A stretch of 64,000 bases of DNA, taken from contig KN805413.1 of NCBI GenBank assembly GCA_000818945.1, forward strand, positions 4,209 to 68,208. The letters run 5' to 3'. This stretch comes from Schizochytrium sp. CCTCC M209059. Taxonomy: Eukaryota; Sar; Bigyra; Thraustochytrida; Thraustochytriidae. The translations under genes were made by a program, and so were the position numbers. The notes under the pieces were generated by a model. That model was given only the letters and a program-made list of their open reading frames with translations. It was not told where the DNA came from and ran no database searches. Shown here piece after piece: positions 1-8,484 of the stretch (positions are counted from its first letter, which is position 1; every line of letters starts with the position of its first letter).

Positions 1-1137
1 AATGTGCGCGCTTGTGTTGACCACCCTTGGCACCCCAGCTGCGATGCGCCGTGCGACCCTGCTGTCGCTTGGCGGTACAAACGTCGCTCCGCCGACCTGT
101 CTGAAGAGCACGTCCGGGATCCTCCGTCCAACCTGCTCGGCGTGTGCGAGATCGACAGGGCTGCCAGAAGGCAGGTTGATGTTCAATTCGATGTTGATGT
201 TGTTGATGTTGTTCGTGATTTGCGGAGCAGAGTGGCTCTTCCAACGCGCTTCCGCGCGGAGAGCGGCCTCTTGCCTGTGCCGAATTTTGTCCACCGCGCT
301 CCGCAGGTCAGCAAGGCTGTCCTGATTCTTCTCCCCTAGAACGTCCCGCTCCACGTTGCGCCCGGACAGCTCATGCTCCACGTTTTCTGTTGAAGACGCA
401 GGTTCTTCCACGGGTACACCTTTCTCGCTCGCTTTCTTGTCCGTAAATGACAACAGCGAGAGCATGAGGAAATACTTCTGACGAAGCCAAGTGATGGCGA
501 ACGGCGGTATCTCCACGAAGCTGCTGGTCGTGACCCCCTCACTAACCACGTCCAGGGCCCCAAGGATCCAAAGTCCGCAGTTGTAGCTGTCCTGTTGAAC
601 CTGAGTCGTCGTCACTTGCATGCACGGCCATGAGGATGTGTCGATGAAGTCCCCATAGCGAGAAATGCTATGGATGATGTGACGGCAAACGGCATCAAGA
701 ATGCCTGGCGGCCTACCGAGCGGATCAAAGAACTCGAACTGGCGCTCGTGAAGGAAGACGAACATGCAAGTCCAGTGGTTGCCGGCCGTATGGCACGGAA
801 TCCACAAGATGTCTTGGTCCGCGAGCTGCGATGCGAGATTTCCACCACTGCCAGGCGCACCCCGCGCGCAATCTTTATCGAGAGTCCACTCCGTCCACCA
901 CGCAACGAACTGCGTGTCGAGGACCATGACCTTCTTGGTCGAGTCGGACGAGATACTCCTCGCGATCACGTCGATGTGCTCGTCATCCAGCCAGGCCTAC
1001 TGGTCTGCAGTATGGCGCCAGAGAGCCTGCAAACGCTTGCACGTCAGCTTGAAACCATGCACTTCGGGCAAGAGCGCCTCCGGCGTCGACGCTGCGACGA
1101 CTTCTGCAAGCTGCTTCGTCGTTCTACTGGAGGGCAT
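1..1137 (-). CDS. Ulp1/C48-type cysteine protease of transposon copy 1, partial, with in-frame TAG
   Basis: The frame starts at an ATG at 1137, meets a TAG at 999-997, then stays open to the left edge. Just after the TAG comes the WLDDEHI motif typical of the start of Ulp1/SENP protease domains. His (NHWTC), Asp (FFDPLG) and Gln/Cys (QQDSYNCG) catalytic positions follow, all intact. The family cleaves isopeptide or peptide bonds at the C-terminus of SUMO-like modifiers and is often carried by eukaryotic DNA transposons. Compared with copy 3 it lacks one CTA codon near 337 and has a handful of substitutions. Copy 2 has CAG instead of TAG at the matching position. The true start is uncertain: translation could begin at the later ATG (KKVMVLD), losing the first motif, or the TAG may be read through or spliced at. 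Confidence 0.6.
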
Positions 1138-1369
1138 TGTCAACGGCAGCCTGCCTCTGCAGCGGCGGCGTGGTGCCGAGGAAGTTGCTCAAGGTCGTCG
1201 GCATCGACATGGCCGCGCGCAGTAGCGGCACGGCATGCGTTCTCTCGCCAAGGCGACTTAACCACCACCACGGCAACCTGTCGAATTCAAAGCTTGCGAG
1301 TTTTAGTTCGAGTACGCCTTAGTTGACTCCTAGTCAAGAGCCACGCCGCCAAAAATGTCGATTCTAACG

Positions 1370-1396
1370 AGTGTCGATTCTAAAGGTTTTACCCTA
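1370..1396 (-). repeat. Terminal inverted repeat of transposon copy 1 (5' end)
   Basis: The minus strand begins TAGGGTAAAACCTTTAG and continues to TCGACA. It is identical to the 8084-8110 end and an imperfect inverted match to the 57229-57255 end (TAGGGTAACACCTTACG on the minus strand). The flank is cttaaatg here and gtgcccga at copy 2, so identity ends exactly here. Confidence 0.65.
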
Positions 1397-1657
1397 CTTA
1401 AATGTACAGAGACTTGCTCTTTAACGGAGCACAGACCTAACGAATGTCGTACTGCGGAGGCAATGCGTTGGAAAAGGAGAAAGAAGGAGTAGAAGAATAA
1501 AGGTGGATAGGGAGGGCGAATGGATGACCAAACAGGCGTGCAGAAAAGCAATTCCACAATTGCATGAGCGACCAAAACGAGAAAAAAAAAAAAAGCAGCA
1601 ACTGGCGAGCGAACGAGCTAGTGAACAAGTAACGAACGTTGCGCATAGCCGGTGAGC

Positions 1658-2242
1658 ATGAAGTACTTTGGGTTCTTCCTGTTGTGCGTGATGGCGCTTT
1701 TCGTCCCCGACATCCTTGCCCATACTCTCGACGAAGACGACTACGAGTTTGATGACGGTATCATGACGGTTCACGTTTCCAAGATTGGGGACATGAAAGG
1801 CTGCATCTCGGTCTATGAGACGTCAAAGGCGTGCATCAAATTTGACTATGACAACAGAGAAAGTCTTTGCTCACTCGTGTTCGACATGGGGATCGAAAAT
1901 GAGCAATCAGAGATCATGGAGCATTTAAACCGCCCGATACGTCGAATTCGTGGGGAGCGTGTCAACCCGAATAGGAAACTAGCAGATGAAGCCCCGATAC
2001 TTGATTTCTCTTCTGATGGAAAAGTGGTCGAGACTTCAAAATTGAGTCAAGCCATCCGGAAGCTGGGCATTCTGCACGCCCATGCGTTCCTTTTCATTGT
2101 ATGGTGTACTGGCGTCGCTCTTGTTTTCTTGAGCAAAAGAGCACTCGCCGACGACAGTCATCTAGGTGATGCAGGACTCACGATCGAGGGCACTTCGATC
2201 GTGAGCCGTCGCGAAAATTTACTCGAAAAGTATACATCATAG
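1658..2242 (+). CDS. Small type I membrane protein, function unknown
   Basis: A 194-residue protein. ATG 1658 is preferred over the in-frame GTG two codons upstream, because the hydrophobic signal peptide (residues about 1-21, MKYFGFFLLCVMALFV) then starts at the first residue. An acidic segment follows, then a luminal/extracellular region of about 115 residues with three Cys. One transmembrane helix lies near residues 141-160 (FLFIVWCTGVALVFL), followed by a basic flank and a tail of about 35 residues. Signal peptide, compact domain, single membrane span and short tail resemble p24/emp24 cargo receptors in outline. I do not see a clear GOLD domain or the coiled coil expected of that family, so no function is assigned. 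The gene stops about 100 bp before the converging Crinkler-like gene. Confidence 0.65.
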   Translation: MKYFGFFLLCVMALFVPDILAHTLDEDDYEFDDGIMTVHVSKIGDMKGCISVYETSKACIKFDYDNRESLCSLVFDMGIENEQSEIMEHLNRPIRRIRGERVNPNRKLADEAPILDFSSDGKVVETSKLSQAIRKLGILHAHAFLFIVWCTGVALVFLSKRALADDSHLGDAGLTIEGTSIVSRRENLLEKYTS

Positions 2243-2346
2243 TTTCACATTCGCCTTCATTTTTTGTTCATAGTTTCAAAAGGTAATATTTTGACACTGG
2301 TTTATTGCGACGAATAGCTTGAATTTCAACGTGTACCAAAGTTAAG

Positions 2347-4608
2347 CTAACGCTGCCGCTGCGAGAAAGTGGCATTAAAGTCATTGTCAAAATGATCAAA
2401 ATCGCGGTATGCGCCACTGGTATCACACGATGCACTGCCAAGATCAATCAGACTGACACCGCCATCTTCTCGAATGGTAACGTTGCGGAGACCCATGTCA
2501 CCATGAGTGATACCGGCATTGTGAAGTGCATCGATTGCAGCGTGCACGCGCTCTTTGACTTTCATGAGACCTTGTGCTTTGACAATGCGCTTGCCCTCAG
2601 TGGAATTGAGAGCATGGCCTGCGTTTTGCGTCACGAGCACGGCGTTCATGCCTGCGCCATTGTCATACTCCCCCACGTACACCACAGTCGGGATGACTGT
2701 CCCCTGAAGCGCTCGCGCCGGCCCTTGGTACATGTCAACCTCGTTTTCGAAGTGATAAAGGGCGCTTTGATAGGATTCAAGGTTAGCCATTTCCATGTCA
2801 TCTACCATGATAGACTTCGCGAAGCAGCCCGATGTCTCCTGGCCCGTCTCCAGGTTGGTAACCGTGGTTTCGCTGTATCCGACACCATGTTTGAAAAGGA
2901 CAGGCACGACCGAATCATTCGATATTTTGAATGAGAGGACATTCTCGACGCCCCCCTTCCCTGAATTAGATTTGCCGGACGACGCACAGGTCCCGAGTCC
3001 GTTGTTGCCGTTCCTTCCGGCTCCTATCGAGTGAACCCGAGCATTTGAATTCTTGGGGAACCCCTTCTTACGTCTACGTTCTTCTATAGCGTCGCTGATG
3101 TATTGAGTTCCAGTTTCATCGGGCGGATACTCACGATCCTGCATTGCGAGCCGAATGAAAAGAACAGTTGCATGTGCGAGCGAAGCTGGGCCACAGCCGG
3201 GTATGGGCACCCGCGCAACATCACCCAGTTTCTCATTGCCGGCAGCGCACGCAAGACCTTGTTCATCGCCTTCCTTGGTAAATGGTGAAAATCTATGGGA
3301 GTAATGAAGTATCATGTATCCATTCGACTGCAACTCCAACTTGAGAAAGTACGTGAATGTCCAGTTGGAGATAATGCCATATCGAGATCCACTGTTGACC
3401 ATGTAACAGCAAATCTGGGCAATGGGGTCGGCAACCGCTTTGTACCGAACGGTTTTGTTCATCTTCCACTTCGGGTCGTATCGTTTGAACGTTGCAAATT
3501 TCACGTTCCTTGGTGCTGTAAATTCCTCGAGTGATGACGGTTGGAATGTAGACTCAGTCTTCAACTCGACCACGCAGATTTTGAACTCATTTTGATAAAT
3601 GGAGATATCTGGAATCCGTTGCGTGCCTGTGAGCCGATCAACCATGCTCAATTTTTGAGTAACAACTTGAAGGTCTGCACCGCACACAGATTGATTGAGA
3701 GCCTCAGCTACAGTATCGGCCAAAGACTTAAAAGCTTCTTGGACAGGGGGTTCTGCATGTCCTTCTCTTTCACGTTTGGAGTAAGTAGCCATGACACTCG
3801 TGTCTACTCTGTCCACCACTTTTTCCTCCAAGAGTAGAAAAAAGTTTTGACATTCTTCAAGCGAGTATGCCAAGTCCTCACAAGACGCAAATTGCCAGAG
3901 TTTAACCTTATCCGGTCGGTAGATGAGCGGGATGTCCGTCGTGTGCGTGGAATGCGAAGTGAATCGCGTCTTTGGATCGTGCTTTAACCAACCCGACCAA
4001 ATACTAAGAAGATTCGCATCGGCATAGCGAGCTACAGCCTGTTGTTCGCCCTCTTCAGCCCGCACTCTTTCTGCTTCAGCCCGCACTCTTTCTGCTTCAG
4101 CCCGCACTCTGGCGGATCTTTCATCTTCTCTTTCTGCTTCAGCCCGCTCTCTGGCGGATCTTTCATCTTCTCTTTCTGCTTCAGCCCGCACTCTTTCTGC
4201 TTCAGCCCGCACTCTTTCTGCTTCAGCCCGCACTCTTTCTGCTTCAGCCCGCACTCTTTCTGCTTCAGCCCGCACTCTTTCTGCTTCAGCCCGCACTCTT
4301 TCTGCTTCAGCCCGCACTCTTTCTGCTTCAGCCCGCACTCTTTCTGCTTCAGCCCGCACTCTTTCTGCTTCAGCCCGCACTCTTTCTGCTTCAGCCCGCA
4401 CTCTTTCTGCTTCAGCCCGCACTCTTTCTGCTTCAGCCCGCACTCTTTCTGCTTCAGCCCGCACTCTTTCTGCTTCAGCCCGCACTCTTTCTGCTTCAGC
4501 CCGCACTCTTTCTGCTTCAGCCCGCACTCTTTCTGCTTCAGCCCGCACTCTTTCTGCTTCAGCTCTGGTCCGCTCCGCCCGGCTCTGCCCGCTCAGAGCA
4601 ACTCTCAC
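2347..4608 (-). CDS. Crinkler-like protein: coiled coil, restriction-nuclease-like domain and kinase-like domain
   Basis: The frame is open from an in-frame TAG at 4618-4620 to the stop at 2347. There is no ATG in the N-terminal third (the codon at 4608 is GTG); the first ATG is at 3792, giving 481 residues. An unseen 5' exon may carry the real start. Order of parts: about 18 near-perfect heptads RAEAERV (a charged coiled coil) plus variant units; a restriction-endonuclease-like domain with IPDISI and VVELKTE, matching the D...ExK active site (about 3555-3615); and a kinase-like domain with a candidate Lys in CFAKSI, an HGDMGLRN catalytic loop (about 2490-2510) and a DLGSA metal-binding motif (about 2445). 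It ends soon after, as in minimal kinase domains of Crinkler effectors. Nuclease-plus-kinase is a known Crinkler layout in oomycetes, fungi and other protists. The host role is unknown; effector or inter-organism conflict is an inference. Confidence 0.7.
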   Translation of the reverse strand: MRVALSGQSRAERTRAEAERVRAEAERVRAEAERVRAEAERVRAEAERVRAEAERVRAEAERVRAEAERVRAEAERVRAEAERVRAEAERVRAEAERVRAEAERVRAEAERVRAEAERVRAEAERVRAEAERVRAEAERVRAEAEREDERSARERAEAEREDERSARVRAEAERVRAEAERVRAEEGEQQAVARYADANLLSIWSGWLKHDPKTRFTSHSTHTTDIPLIYRPDKVKLWQFASCEDLAYSLEECQNFFLLLEEKVVDRVDTSVMATYSKREREGHAEPPVQEAFKSLADTVAEALNQSVCGADLQVVTQKLSMVDRLTGTQRIPDISIYQNEFKICVVELKTESTFQPSSLEEFTAPRNVKFATFKRYDPKWKMNKTVRYKAVADPIAQICCYMVNSGSRYGIISNWTFTYFLKLELQSNGYMILHYSHRFSPFTKEGDEQGLACAAGNEKLGDVARVPIPGCGPASLAHATVLFIRLAMQDREYPPDETGTQYISDAIEERRRKKGFPKNSNARVHSIGAGRNGNNGLGTCASSGKSNSGKGGVENVLSFKISNDSVVPVLFKHGVGYSETTVTNLETGQETSGCFAKSIMVDDMEMANLESYQSALYHFENEVDMYQGPARALQGTVIPTVVYVGEYDNGAGMNAVLVTQNAGHALNSTEGKRIVKAQGLMKVKERVHAAIDALHNAGITHGDMGLRNVTIREDGGVSLIDLGSASCDTSGAYRDFDHFDNDFNATFSQRQR
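4063..4566 (-). repeat. 21-bp tandem repeat coding for a heptad coiled coil
   Basis: Back-to-back copies of a 21-base unit (minus strand: gtgcgggctgaagcagaaaga), interrupted near 4105-4190 by two longer variants containing EDERSAR. Unit length is a multiple of three, so copy-number change keeps the frame. At DNA level the units are almost identical, which implies recent expansion or gene conversion. The opposite strand is also open (repeating CFSPHSF) but that is a shadow. Confidence 0.9.
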
Positions 4609-4705
4609 AGACGCAGCCTATTGGCGTTTTGTTGCTGCTGCCAGCCTGGAATTTTTTTATAATAATTTATAGCTTTCTTTGTTTTGTTTGTTTGTGTTGA
4701 GTGGT

Positions 4706-5731
4706 TCAGGTGGCATTCTGGATCCCAAAGTAGATCATCAACGCGAGGCTCATCTTGGAACCAACAGACAGTACGTGCATTGCTCCGTCGTACGAGTTCA
4801 AGTTATTTGAGTTGCTTTGCATGGCAGAGAACACGACCTGTACAAAGCCAAACATAGTGAAAAGAAACAGCATGATGAAAATGATGCTGTAGACGAATTG
4901 AGGCGGCTCGTTACCTGACAAAGCGATCGTCCTGTAAAAGTTGACAATGATGGAAGTCCATAGGAACGTGTAAGGAATGAAACCGAGGTACGTGGGAGGG
5001 GTGCTAACAGTAAAATTTGGGTCTTCGTTGACTTTATCTTGGAACCACCCAAAACACATTACAGATATCATAGAGCCCACAATGAGAGCAAGATGGTGAA
5101 TGTCTCGAATGCCACTCAAAATAGCGACGAGGAGGATCATTGTAGATGCACTCAATGCATACTCTACCCACCGCAGTCTATACGAGAGGCGCGTGACGCC
5201 ATCTTCGAAGATCCCGTTCGCGTAAACTGCGTGTGCCAGTGCTGTGAAGATTAGGACGTTCCCGTTTAGAAACATGACATTGAGCGTAAAGACGTACTCC
5301 ATAAAGAACAAGCTTGGGTCTGTAGCTGCCATTGCATCGGCCAGCGTCGCGTTCGTGTGAATGAGTTTGCGGGCAGCACTTGCATTGAAGTTGAGACGGA
5401 AGAGATCGACGTTTGCGCCTTGTGCATCATGACCGCTTCTGTACACAATCAAGCTACCAAGAACAAAATGGGCAATAGACAAGAGGACTTGTGCCCAATA
5501 AGTGGAGAAGCTGATGAGGATGCTTTCAATGCATGTTGGCGAGCCGCTTTGGCTTGTGGAGATGCGATCGCTTATCTTGGGTTGTAGTAAGCTCACAGTT
5601 TCTGTGGTATGTTGCGAAGGCTGCACGCGGACGCGTGCGCGATTAGATGGACCTCGCATCATCATGATTGAATCCAACGCGCCGTTTTTCTTGTTAGTCG
5701 ACAGTGATGGCGATGACTGGTTTGCAAACAT
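4706..5731 (-). CDS. Heliorhodopsin (retinal-binding seven-helix photoreceptor)
   Basis: A 341-residue membrane protein from ATG 5731. After a hydrophilic N-terminal stretch of about 70 residues come seven hydrophobic helices. Helix 3 carries RWVEYALSAS (residues 187-196), the heliorhodopsin signature, with Glu190 at the retinal counterion position. Helix 7 carries LSVGSKMSLA (321-330), with Lys326 as the expected Schiff-base lysine. Heliorhodopsins are light-absorbing proteins with inverted membrane orientation and slow photocycles; most show no ion pumping and their roles are little known. The usual length is about 250-280 residues, so the N-terminal extension and the long loop between helices 1 and 2 (about 98-140) are unusual. 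It lies upstream of the Crinkler-like gene on the same strand, about 100 bp away. Confidence 0.85.
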   Translation of the reverse strand: MFANQSSPSLSTNKKNGALDSIMMMRGPSNRARVRVQPSQHTTETVSLLQPKISDRISTSQSGSPTCIESILISFSTYWAQVLLSIAHFVLGSLIVYRSGHDAQGANVDLFRLNFNASAARKLIHTNATLADAMAATDPSLFFMEYVFTLNVMFLNGNVLIFTALAHAVYANGIFEDGVTRLSYRLRWVEYALSASTMILLVAILSGIRDIHHLALIVGSMISVMCFGWFQDKVNEDPNFTVSTPPTYLGFIPYTFLWTSIIVNFYRTIALSGNEPPQFVYSIIFIMLFLFTMFGFVQVVFSAMQSNSNNLNSYDGAMHVLSVGSKMSLALMIYFGIQNAT

Positions 5732-5847
5732 TGCTACGCAACCACCCTGATTGACTGGCTATCTGACTGAATCTGAGACTCTGGAATCTATTAATGTAAG
5801 GTAAGGACAGTCAAGAAGGAAGGGGGGGAAGAAAGGAGCCCTCGACA

Positions 5848-6537
5848 TTAAAGCTCATCGGCGATGGCAAGATCGCAGATCGCGGAGAGGTCCGATTCCC
5901 TTTCACCCTTTGCAATGCACCCTGGGCAGGCCTCACATCGTTCACACCAAGCAGTTTGCACCTCATAGCAGACTGCGCACGAAACACTTGTTCCATCTTC
6001 TACAAATACGTGACTTGGTGGATTCTTCCAGACATTGATCAGCCTATCAATGTGCCGCGGCGCAAAACAGAACGACTCAAGCGACCGCGGCAAAGCTTCA
6101 TTGATCTCCTCGGCGGTCAACGATCCGTCTTCTCCAAGCATGCGCCATCGTCTTGCGTCCTCGTGGCCAAATCGGGGCCCGTCAAGGAAAAAGCGCGTGT
6201 GCCCCACTGCCCGCGCGCTTCGTTCCATGAATAGATGCAAAGGAGCAAGGTCACTACGTTTAATCCGCGACTGCTCTTCTTGAGCAAACCCAAGGACGCG
6301 GCAAAGGTGCTCTTCAATACCTTCTTGAATCACGGGTCGATATATTTCGGGCTCGACACTGAACGAAACGGACTTGCGCGGCTTCTTGGTGGGCTTTTGG
6401 GGGCTTTCCCTCTCCTCACGATTTGCTCCGACATTCTCATCCTGCTCCTGCGGTTTTCCGTCCTTTCTAGCCAAGTTCGCGAGCGCTCCGCACAAGAGCG
6501 TCCCTCGCGTGAAGCATTCGTCTGCGCTCTCTGCCAT
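5848..6537 (-). CDS. Unknown protein with PP1-docking-like motif and C-terminal Cys cluster
   Basis: A 229-residue protein from ATG 6537, not recognised as a family. The N-terminal third is charged and probably disordered. At about residues 55-60 it has KSVSFSV, which fits the RVxF consensus used to dock protein phosphatase 1 and is preceded by basic residues as is usual. The middle is helical and acidic (about 65-165). The C-terminal part has five Cys as CAVC...CERCEACPGC (about 188-208), which could bind zinc. It ends about 115 bp upstream of the heliorhodopsin start, on the same strand. A PP1 regulator would be a guess from a short motif only. Confidence 0.55.
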   Translation of the reverse strand: MAESADECFTRGTLLCGALANLARKDGKPQEQDENVGANREERESPQKPTKKPRKSVSFSVEPEIYRPVIQEGIEEHLCRVLGFAQEEQSRIKRSDLAPLHLFMERSARAVGHTRFFLDGPRFGHEDARRWRMLGEDGSLTAEEINEALPRSLESFCFAPRHIDRLINVWKNPPSHVFVEDGTSVSCAVCYEVQTAWCERCEACPGCIAKGERESDLSAICDLAIADEL

Positions 6538-7162
6538 TGCGCCTTTTTGCTCGATGGCGTCCGGAAACTCGTCCTACGCTCACTCGACCTCTGAGCTCGC
6601 GCCTGGCCGTGCGCACGCCGACTTCCTTTCCCACCGCCGCGGCTTGCGTACGTGTCTGCGCCTGCAACGCTGCAATGGTGGATCTTTCGTTGTTTGACTG
6701 TTTGGAGAGGCCGCGCGTCCCCGGCCACTGACGTGAAGATAACAACACAAGACACACGCATTTCGCGTTGTTGTCGTAGCCGTTACGAATCCCGATTTCC
6801 AATTTCTGACAGTGGGTTCGGGTCAACTTGCACAAAGGCGCAGCAACTGAGAATGCAAGCATGTTGCTGTTCGCTCTTTAGGTAGATGTATACGTGAGTA
6901 CTATGGTACTTTGTTTGATTCTGTCGAGCTGGAAAATGTATGCAAAGAGATCTGTTCTTTGACTTTGTAAGGTCGGTTGCTCTGTAAAAAAATGAGTGCA
7001 CTGCTCGTGGTCTGCACTAAGCAAACAAGTTGCGCCGCTAAACGGGAAGCAGAATCTTAGCAGAAGCGCGCCGAACAAGCTTGTTCGTCTCAGAGAGTAA
7101 AAACCCCACTAGTCAGTGAGCCAGCCGGCCAGCAACGAAACACAAGAAAAGTAGACCACACG
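6538..7162. other. Divergent intergenic region, no gene seen
   Basis: Separates the minus-strand gene ending its 5' side at 6537 from the plus-strand gene starting at 7163. Small ORFs on both strands look like chance frames. It presumably holds both promoters; I see no clear TATA box or other motif. Confidence 0.4.
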
Positions 7163-7612
7163 ATGAACGAAAACGCCGCCCGACGAGCGCAATCGTCGCC
7201 AGATCTGCAGAATGACCGTCGGATCCGCCAGTATCATCATCCTGTCGGGGGTCTCGATGGGGAAATGGCTGCTGCTGCTCGGCATCAGCGAGCCATTGAA
7301 AGGCTACGTAAAGTAAGAACAGCAGAAAGAGCCGTGTCGACTTCTCATTCTCGTCGTTCGACCGGTCGATTAAACTTGCACATCCAGAATCGACAGCACA
7401 AAGAAGCTTCGACACGACGCGCTGCCAAACATCGAGCGCTCGATATACCTCCACAACACGCTGTCGAAAGCTTCTACCACGGACTTGTCAATTCCATGTC
7501 ACTCAAAGCGACGGTCGACCCGAATTACGCATGGAGCACACGGCCCGGAACTGCCCCTGCGCCATCTCTGCCTGCGTCCTCCCACTCTGTTTCGAATGAA
7601 GAATTTTTAGAG
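7163..7612 (+). CDS. First exon of an unknown gene, interrupted by transposon copy 2
   Basis: Starts at ATG 7163 after an A-rich leader and gives 150 codons rich in Arg, His, Ala and Ser, including a helical stretch (about residues 33-60) and a proline-rich end. No domain is recognised. GAG|GTAACG at 7610-7618 is a plausible 5' splice site. Homology to the transposon begins within a few bases of it (about 7618), so any downstream exon has been displaced or lost: nothing matching it is seen before the oppositely oriented oxidoreductase at 8485. The reading frame continues into the element as a chimeric tail, which I regard as artefactual. Confidence 0.4.
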
Positions 7613-7617
7613 GTAAC

Positions 7618-7851
7618 GAAGAACTGCGTGTCGAGGACCATGACTTTCTTGGTCGAGCCGGACGAAATACTCCTCGCGATCATGTCGATGTGCTCGTCAT
7701 CCAACCTGGCCTGCTGGTCTGCAGTATGGCTTCAGAGAGCCTGCAAACACTTGCACGTCAGCTTGAAACCATGCACTTCGGGCAAGAGCGCCTCCGGCGT
7801 CGACGCTGCGACGACTTCTGCAAGCTGCTTCGTCGTTCTACTGGAGGGCAT
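7618..7851 (-). pseudogene. Truncated Ulp1-like protease start, transposon copy 2
   Basis: The frame runs from ATG 7851 without a stop through the start of the protease domain. CAG (Gln) at 7713-7711 replaces the TAG of copies 1 and 3, so here the N-terminal segment and the start of the protease domain form one continuous frame. It is cut at about 7618, before any catalytic residue, and cannot encode an active enzyme. Confidence 0.6.
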
Positions 7852-8083
7852 TGTCAACGGCAGCCTGCCTCTGCAGCGGCGGCGTGGTGCCGAGGAAGCT
7901 GCTCAAGGTCGTCGGCATCGACATGGCCGCGCGCAGTAGCGGCACGGCATGCGTTCTCTCGCCAAGGCGACTTAACCACCACCACGGCAACCTGTCGAAT
8001 TCAAAGCTTGCGAGTTTTAGTTCGAGTACGCCTTAGTTGACTCCTAGTCAAGAGCCACGCCGCCAAAAATGTCGATTCTAACG

Positions 8084-8110
8084 AGTGTCGATTCTAAAGG
8101 TTTTACCCTA
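8084..8110 (-). repeat. Terminal inverted repeat of transposon copy 2
   Basis: Identical to the 1370-1396 end; the outer bases on the minus strand are TAGGGTAAAACC. Confidence 0.65.
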
Positions 8111-8484
8111 GTGCCCGACGAGTAAACTGTTCATCATCATTGTCATTGTCATCATCATCACCATCTTTATCTTCATTCATTCATTCATTACTGACTAGGG
8201 CTAGGCCTACTGCTTTCGCTGATCGTCTATCATAATCATCGTCGTCATTCAAGTCGACTACTTTCGTCGATCACTCACGCTCACGATCCTCGGTGCGCGC
8301 AGTATTCAATCTCTTGTCCCTGAAGCAACATCCAAGCGTTTATCGAGTGTCTATTGTCTACTTCAATTCGGTCAGGCAATGCATCGCACGAGTGTTTTCC
8401 ATAGGGAATGAAGAAAAACTTATTGGGATGCGGGACGATCACTCTTCTAAATGTGAAACAAAAGTGGGAGCGAAAGCAAACGCA
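8111..8484. other. Intergenic, low-complexity ATC/ATT-rich stretch
   Basis: 8130-8190 is built of near-repeats of cat/att/gtc triplets (tcatcatcat, ttcattcattca), followed by further cgtcgtc and cgatcactc motifs. No gene is seen. It contains the 3' flank of the FAD oxidoreductase gene and lies just beyond the element boundary. Confidence 0.5.

Larger units (their letters stand above)
1..1396 (-). mobile_element. Ulp1-encoding DNA transposon, copy 1 (cut by left edge)
   Basis: Reads on the minus strand and is nearly identical to 54964-56200 on the plus strand and to 7618-8110 on the minus strand. Its outer 5' end is at 1396, where the minus strand begins TAGGGTAAAACCTT; the same end occurs at 8110, and a related sequence ends copy 3 at 57255. 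Homology between copies stops abruptly at this point, which marks it as the element boundary. From there the element holds about 260 bp of leader, then a protease reading frame that runs off the left edge. The 3' terminus is outside the window, so no target-site duplication can be read. Confidence 0.8.
7618..8110 (-). mobile_element. Ulp1-encoding transposon, copy 2 (5' end only)
   Basis: Nearly identical on the minus strand to 1396-908 of copy 1. It keeps the terminal inverted repeat (outer end 8110), the leader and the first part of the protease frame, then stops at about 7618 in the middle of the VLDTQF motif. It is thus an internally or 3'-truncated copy. It differs from copies 1 and 3 by scattered substitutions, including CAG at 7713-7711 where they have TAG. 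Confidence 0.8.

Noticed and set aside
670..1326. Plus-strand 218-codon frame, and its twin at 54947-55555 on the minus strand
   Set aside because: Conserved only because the underlying transposon copies are near-identical; the opposite strand carries the catalytic motifs of the protease.
4063..4566. Regularly spaced repeats that might suggest a CRISPR array
   Set aside because: Units are contiguous 21-mers without unique spacers and encode protein heptads; the DNA is eukaryotic.
4042..4662. Plus-strand frame with repeated CFSPHSF
   Set aside because: Antisense shadow of the heptad repeat in the Crinkler-like gene.
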